DNA from: Deltaproteobacteria bacterium
GTDB lineage: Bacteria > Desulfobacterota > Desulfobacteria > Desulfobacterales > ETH-SRB1
Direction of reading: 5' to 3'
DNA: 7,563 nt
Assembly: GCA_003647525.1 (NCBI GenBank)
Contig: QMMZ01000078.1
Coordinates: forward strand, 1 to 7,563
Notes under the pieces: model-generated
The model's database searches: none
What the model saw: the letters and a program-made list of their open reading frames with translations, nothing else
Told to the model about the DNA's origin: nothing
In this document: positions 4,703 to 7,563 of the stretch, in pieces
Numbering within the stretch: the stretch's first letter is position 1
How the letters are laid out: each line of letters opens with the position of its first letter
Made by a program: the position numbers and the translations under genes

Positions 4703-6429
4703 ATAATTTTATCGGCATCAGAGGCAGTGGCAAATCTTCAATCCTCGAAATTCTGCGTTATACGCTTGGCATCCCGCTTGGTGTTCAGGCCATTGATAGA
4801 AACTATAAAAACGGGCTTATTGAACATGTCTTAAAAAGCGGTGGCAAAGTTATTGTTACGGCAGTAAACGAACACAAGGAAGAATACCGGATTGAAAAGA
4901 TATACGGACAAAAGGAGGACATATTTAATAGGGAAATCAGAATTGACGCTTCAATAAATGCCGTATTTAAAAATCCGGTCTATTTCGGGCAAAAGGACCT
5001 TTCCAATAAGGATATTGATTTTGAAGCTGATCTGATTCACAAACTCATCGGCAACCGGATTAAAAATATTCAGGCAAAGATTATCTCCAGAAAAGCTGAT
5101 ATTGAAGATGTTATAAACAGGTTTCGACAGCTTAACAATCTTGGAGAGCTAAAGAAAGAGACCGAAGGACTTATAAGGGATGCGGAACATAACATAAAAT
5201 TTTTCAGGAAAAAAGGGGTTGAAGAGAAATTACGCCAGCAGAGCCTGTTTGATTCGGATATTTCCAGTCTTGAGGAAATTGGAAATAATCTTGAAGGTTT
5301 TCTCAGCGATATGAATCAGATCGTTGAAAACCATTCTGCTTTTTTTGAGCAAATGGTTTTTAAATCAGAAGAAAATAAGGAAATATTCCAAAAAGCCGCA
5401 AAAATCTTTGCGCAGTTAAAAGGAGAATACGATAAACTTGAAAGAATAAAAAGGGACACAAATAAACTCGCTGATGATTTTAACAATATTATAACCGGAC
5501 TTAAAGAAAAGAAAGAAGGGCTCAAGGAAGAGTTCGCCAAAATTAAAAGAAACATTGATATTCCGAACCTTAATGCTGACGAGTTTCTTAAGCTGAACCG
5601 TCAGATTAAGACTTCAAAATTGAAGTTAAAAGAGATTGAAAAATCGGAAAACAAACGAAGTGTTTGTTTGAAAGAACTGAACAATAAAATTTCAGGCCTG
5701 AACAACTTGTGGTATGAAGAGTATAAGATACTGGAGAATGAGGTTAAAAGAATCAATAAGGCTGACAACCCGCTTTCAATTGAAGTTGAATACAAAGGAA
5801 GGAGGGATAAATTCCTGGAAAAGCTGAAATATGTATTCAAAGGCAGCGGAATCAGGGATGCCGCATATCAGTCTGTGCAGGACAAATATAAAGATTTTAT
5901 TGAAATCTATAGAAACCCTGATGGTTTGAACAGTATATTAAATGAGAACCATTCAGCGGAATTCAACAGGAGATTTTCAGATAACCTTGCTGATTTACTG
6001 ACTTTTCAGATAAAAAACCGCTTTGTTATTAAATATAAAGACAAACCTCTTGCGGGCCATTCTCTAGGGCAACGGGCATCTGCTCTTATTCTTTTCCTGC
6101 TTGCTCAAAAAGAAACTGATGTTCTGATTATCGACCAGCCGGAAGATGACCTTGACAATCAAACCATTTATAAAGAGGTTATCAAGGAATTAAAATCATT
6201 GAAAGGCAATATGCAGTTTATCTTTGCCACACATAATGCCAATATTCCGGTTCTTGGCGACAGTGAAAAAGTGGTCGCCTGCGTTTATTCTGACGACAAA
6301 ATTGACATACATGCGGGAACAATAGATTGCCGTGATACACAAAAAAGAATTGTGGAAATCATGGAAGGGGGTCAGGAAGCATTTAGCCGCAGAAAAAATA
6401 TTTATGGACTTTGGAGAATGGAAAAATGA
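4699..6429 (+). CDS. ABC/SMC-type ATPase half of a TrlF-family-like protein
   Basis: The frame can be called from TTG 4699 (576 residues), but that codon lacks a ribosome site and the same frame runs upstream to the poly-G at 4663. It is best read as residues 265-852 of the fused protein. In this ORF's numbering, Walker A GIRGSGKSS is at 6-14 and a Q-loop YFGQ at 95-98. A long Lys/Glu-rich coiled-coil region spans about 120-360. The signature-like SLGQ is at 455-458, Walker B with D-loop VLIIDQPEDDLDN at 475-487, and a switch His in ATHN at 512. This order is that of Rad50/SMC-like ABC ATPases, which dimerise around two ATPs and often handle DNA or RNA ends. The ending IVEIMEGGQEAF is familiar from TrlF-family ATPases. 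The stop overlaps the next start. The ATPase call is firm; the biological role is unknown, and phage defence is plausible. Confidence 0.85.
   Translation: MNNFIGIRGSGKSSILEILRYTLGIPLGVQAIDRNYKNGLIEHVLKSGGKVIVTAVNEHKEEYRIEKIYGQKEDIFNREIRIDASINAVFKNPVYFGQKDLSNKDIDFEADLIHKLIGNRIKNIQAKIISRKADIEDVINRFRQLNNLGELKKETEGLIRDAEHNIKFFRKKGVEEKLRQQSLFDSDISSLEEIGNNLEGFLSDMNQIVENHSAFFEQMVFKSEENKEIFQKAAKIFAQLKGEYDKLERIKRDTNKLADDFNNIITGLKEKKEGLKEEFAKIKRNIDIPNLNADEFLKLNRQIKTSKLKLKEIEKSENKRSVCLKELNNKISGLNNLWYEEYKILENEVKRINKADNPLSIEVEYKGRRDKFLEKLKYVFKGSGIRDAAYQSVQDKYKDFIEIYRNPDGLNSILNENHSAEFNRRFSDNLADLLTFQIKNRFVIKYKDKPLAGHSLGQRASALILFLLAQKETDVLIIDQPEDDLDNQTIYKEVIKELKSLKGNMQFIFATHNANIPVLGDSEKVVACVYSDDKIDIHAGTIDCRDTQKRIVEIMEGGQEAFSRRKNIYGLWRMEK
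6413..6416 (+). promoter_or_regulatory. Shine-Dalgarno site of the AlbA_2 gene, inside the ATPase gene
   Basis: GGAG lies nine bases before the ATG at 6426, within the last codons of the ATPase gene. Together with the ATGA overlap it supports coupled translation of the two proteins. Confidence 0.5.
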
Positions 6430-7563
6430 ACGCACTCGAATTGCTTGATATGATAAACGCCGGCGAAACAAGCCGTGTGCAGTTTAAAAAAGAACTTCAG
6501 CCGAAACAGGCCGGAGATATTGCCGCTGAAATGGTTGCTATGTCAAATTTTGAAGGGGGTACAATTTTAGTCGGAGTTGAAGATAAAACCGGAAATATAA
6601 GTGGACTGAGTTTTGCGGAAATTGAAGCGGCAAACAATTATTTATTTAACTGGACAACAAACAATATAAAACCTTCTGTGGCAGTATTTACCGAAACAGT
6701 TAATGTCGAGGAAAAAAATGTTCTGGTTGTTACGGTGCCGCGGGGTATTGATAAACCGTATTGTGATAAAGATATGGTTTACTGGATAAAATCAGCGGCA
6801 AATAAAAGGAGGGTGCCGCCTGAAGAGTTGAAACGTTTGTTTCAATCAGCCGAGAAATTATATGCCGAACGGGAGCATATTAAAGAGAGCAGTATCTCCG
6901 ATATTGATTTGAACCTGTTCAGAAAATTTTATGAGAATAGGTTCGATGAAAAATTTAATGAGGATGAAATTTCACGTTTAATGACCAACCTTAAACTGGC
7001 AAAAGATGACAAACTTACATTAGCCGGTGCCTTGATGTTCAGCAAAAACTGTGAAATTTTACTGCCTGATTTTTATATCTCCGCAATATGGTTTTGGGGC
7101 GATGATTTTATTGCTGATGAGTATCGGTCCAGTGATAACATTACTGGCAATATAGCACAGCAGTATCAAAAATCGATTAATTTTATCCTGGGTACCTTGA
7201 GAAGAGTGCAGAACGGTAAAAGTTTTAACAGTATTGGAACAATAGAAATTCCTAAAATAGTTTTGGAAGAAATTTTAGTTAACGCGTTGGTGCATAGAGA
7301 CTATTTTATCCATGATTCAATAAAACTTTTTGTTTTTGAGAACAGGATAGAAATAAAAAGTCCCGGCAAATTGCCGAATAACCTGACTGTCGAAGATATC
7401 AGGCAGGGGATTCAGCGGCGTTCAAGAAATATTATTCTAACTTCTTTTGTAAGTGATATATTACCTTATCGAGGTGTTGGGAGCGGCATATTAAAAGCAT
7501 TAAAAGCTTACCCGAAAATTGATTTTGAAAATAACACCCAGGCTGAATATTTTAAAGTGACCA
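6426..7563 (+). CDS. AlbA_2 (Schlafen-like) domain protein with GHKL ATPase-like C-terminus, 3' truncated
   Basis: An open frame of 379 codons starts at ATG 6426 and runs off the right edge with no frameshift. The N-terminus has the AlbA_2/Schlafen-AlbA pattern: a GE pair at 13-14, QFKKEL at 19-24, an Ala-rich helix, FEGGTILVGVED at 42-53, then SGL. This fold is linked to nucleic-acid binding, and in Schlafen proteins to RNA cleavage. The C-terminal part matches the HATPase_c_4-type ATP-binding module: EILVNALVHRDY with E282 and N286 as the N-box, KSPGKLPNNLT around 311-321, and GVGSGI at 350-355. Such proteins are usually annotated as ATP-binding or putative transcriptional regulators (COG2865-type); the missing end could hold a winged helix. 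The start overlaps the ATPase stop by four bases (ATGA), so they are co-translated. Its role alongside the PHP-ATPase is inferred: regulator, or nucleic-acid-binding effector. Confidence 0.87.
   Translation, partial: MNALELLDMINAGETSRVQFKKELQPKQAGDIAAEMVAMSNFEGGTILVGVEDKTGNISGLSFAEIEAANNYLFNWTTNNIKPSVAVFTETVNVEEKNVLVVTVPRGIDKPYCDKDMVYWIKSAANKRRVPPEELKRLFQSAEKLYAEREHIKESSISDIDLNLFRKFYENRFDEKFNEDEISRLMTNLKLAKDDKLTLAGALMFSKNCEILLPDFYISAIWFWGDDFIADEYRSSDNITGNIAQQYQKSINFILGTLRRVQNGKSFNSIGTIEIPKIVLEEILVNALVHRDYFIHDSIKLFVFENRIEIKSPGKLPNNLTVEDIRQGIQRRSRNIILTSFVSDILPYRGVGSGILKALKAYPKIDFENNTQAEYFKVT

Noticed and set aside
5316..5840. Two minus-strand ORFs of 79 codons opposite the ATPase coiled coil
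   Set aside because: Their Ser/Leu/Phe-rich composition is what results from reading Lys/Glu-rich coiled-coil codons backwards; no start signals are present.
6196..6471. Minus-strand ORF of 91 codons spanning the ATPase/AlbA_2 junction
   Set aside because: It overlaps the Walker B-to-end region of the ATPase and the start of the AlbA_2 gene, both strongly supported, and has no recognisable content.

Overview
The window is AT-rich bacterial DNA with clear Shine-Dalgarno sites. It carries a secreted protein, a polytopic membrane protease fused to TPRs, and an ATP-driven two-gene cassette. The style suggests a Gram-negative environmental bacterium. A member of the former Deltaproteobacteria (Desulfobacterota) is my guess from protein style only; nothing here fixes the taxon. 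I see no rRNA, tRNA, CRISPR array or insertion sequence.

Layout. At 1-207 (minus) is the 5' end of a gene for a small exported protein, running off the left edge. Divergent from it, at 285-2117 (plus), is an intact 610-residue M48-family membrane metallopeptidase with C-terminal TPRs. Convergent with that, at 2188-3750 (minus), is an unrecognised gene of about 520 codons. It is broken by two opposite single-base frameshifts, so it reads as two ORFs (3295-3750 and 2188-3147) in the same frame with a shifted middle. At 3751-3871 is a divergent intergenic region with a perfect tandem 10-mer, an overlapping 10-bp palindrome and weak promoter candidates.

From 3872 to the right edge is a plus-strand operon. 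Its first gene is an N-terminal PHP phosphoesterase domain followed by an ABC/SMC-type ATPase with a long coiled-coil insert, the architecture I know as the TrlF family of AAA-like ATPases. It is split by an apparent -1 frameshift at a run of six G (4657-4662), giving ORFs 3872-4702 and 4699-6429. Restoring the frame gives one protein of about 852 residues. Its stop overlaps by 4 bases (ATGA) the start of a second gene at 6426, which encodes an AlbA_2 (Schlafen-like) domain plus a GHKL-type ATPase-like C-terminus and leaves the window at 7563.

How it fits together. The PHP-ATPase and the AlbA_2/GHKL protein are translationally coupled and very probably work together. A nucleotide-gated, coiled-coil ATPase carrying a phosphoesterase domain, paired with a Schlafen-like putative nucleic-acid-binding partner, is a plausible anti-phage or stress module, but that function is inference. 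The protease and the exported protein look like ordinary envelope functions. Three single-base indels fall between about 3180 and 4663, while the flanking genes are intact. Either this stretch has sequencing errors, or both genes are decaying, or the poly-G site is a programmed frameshift.
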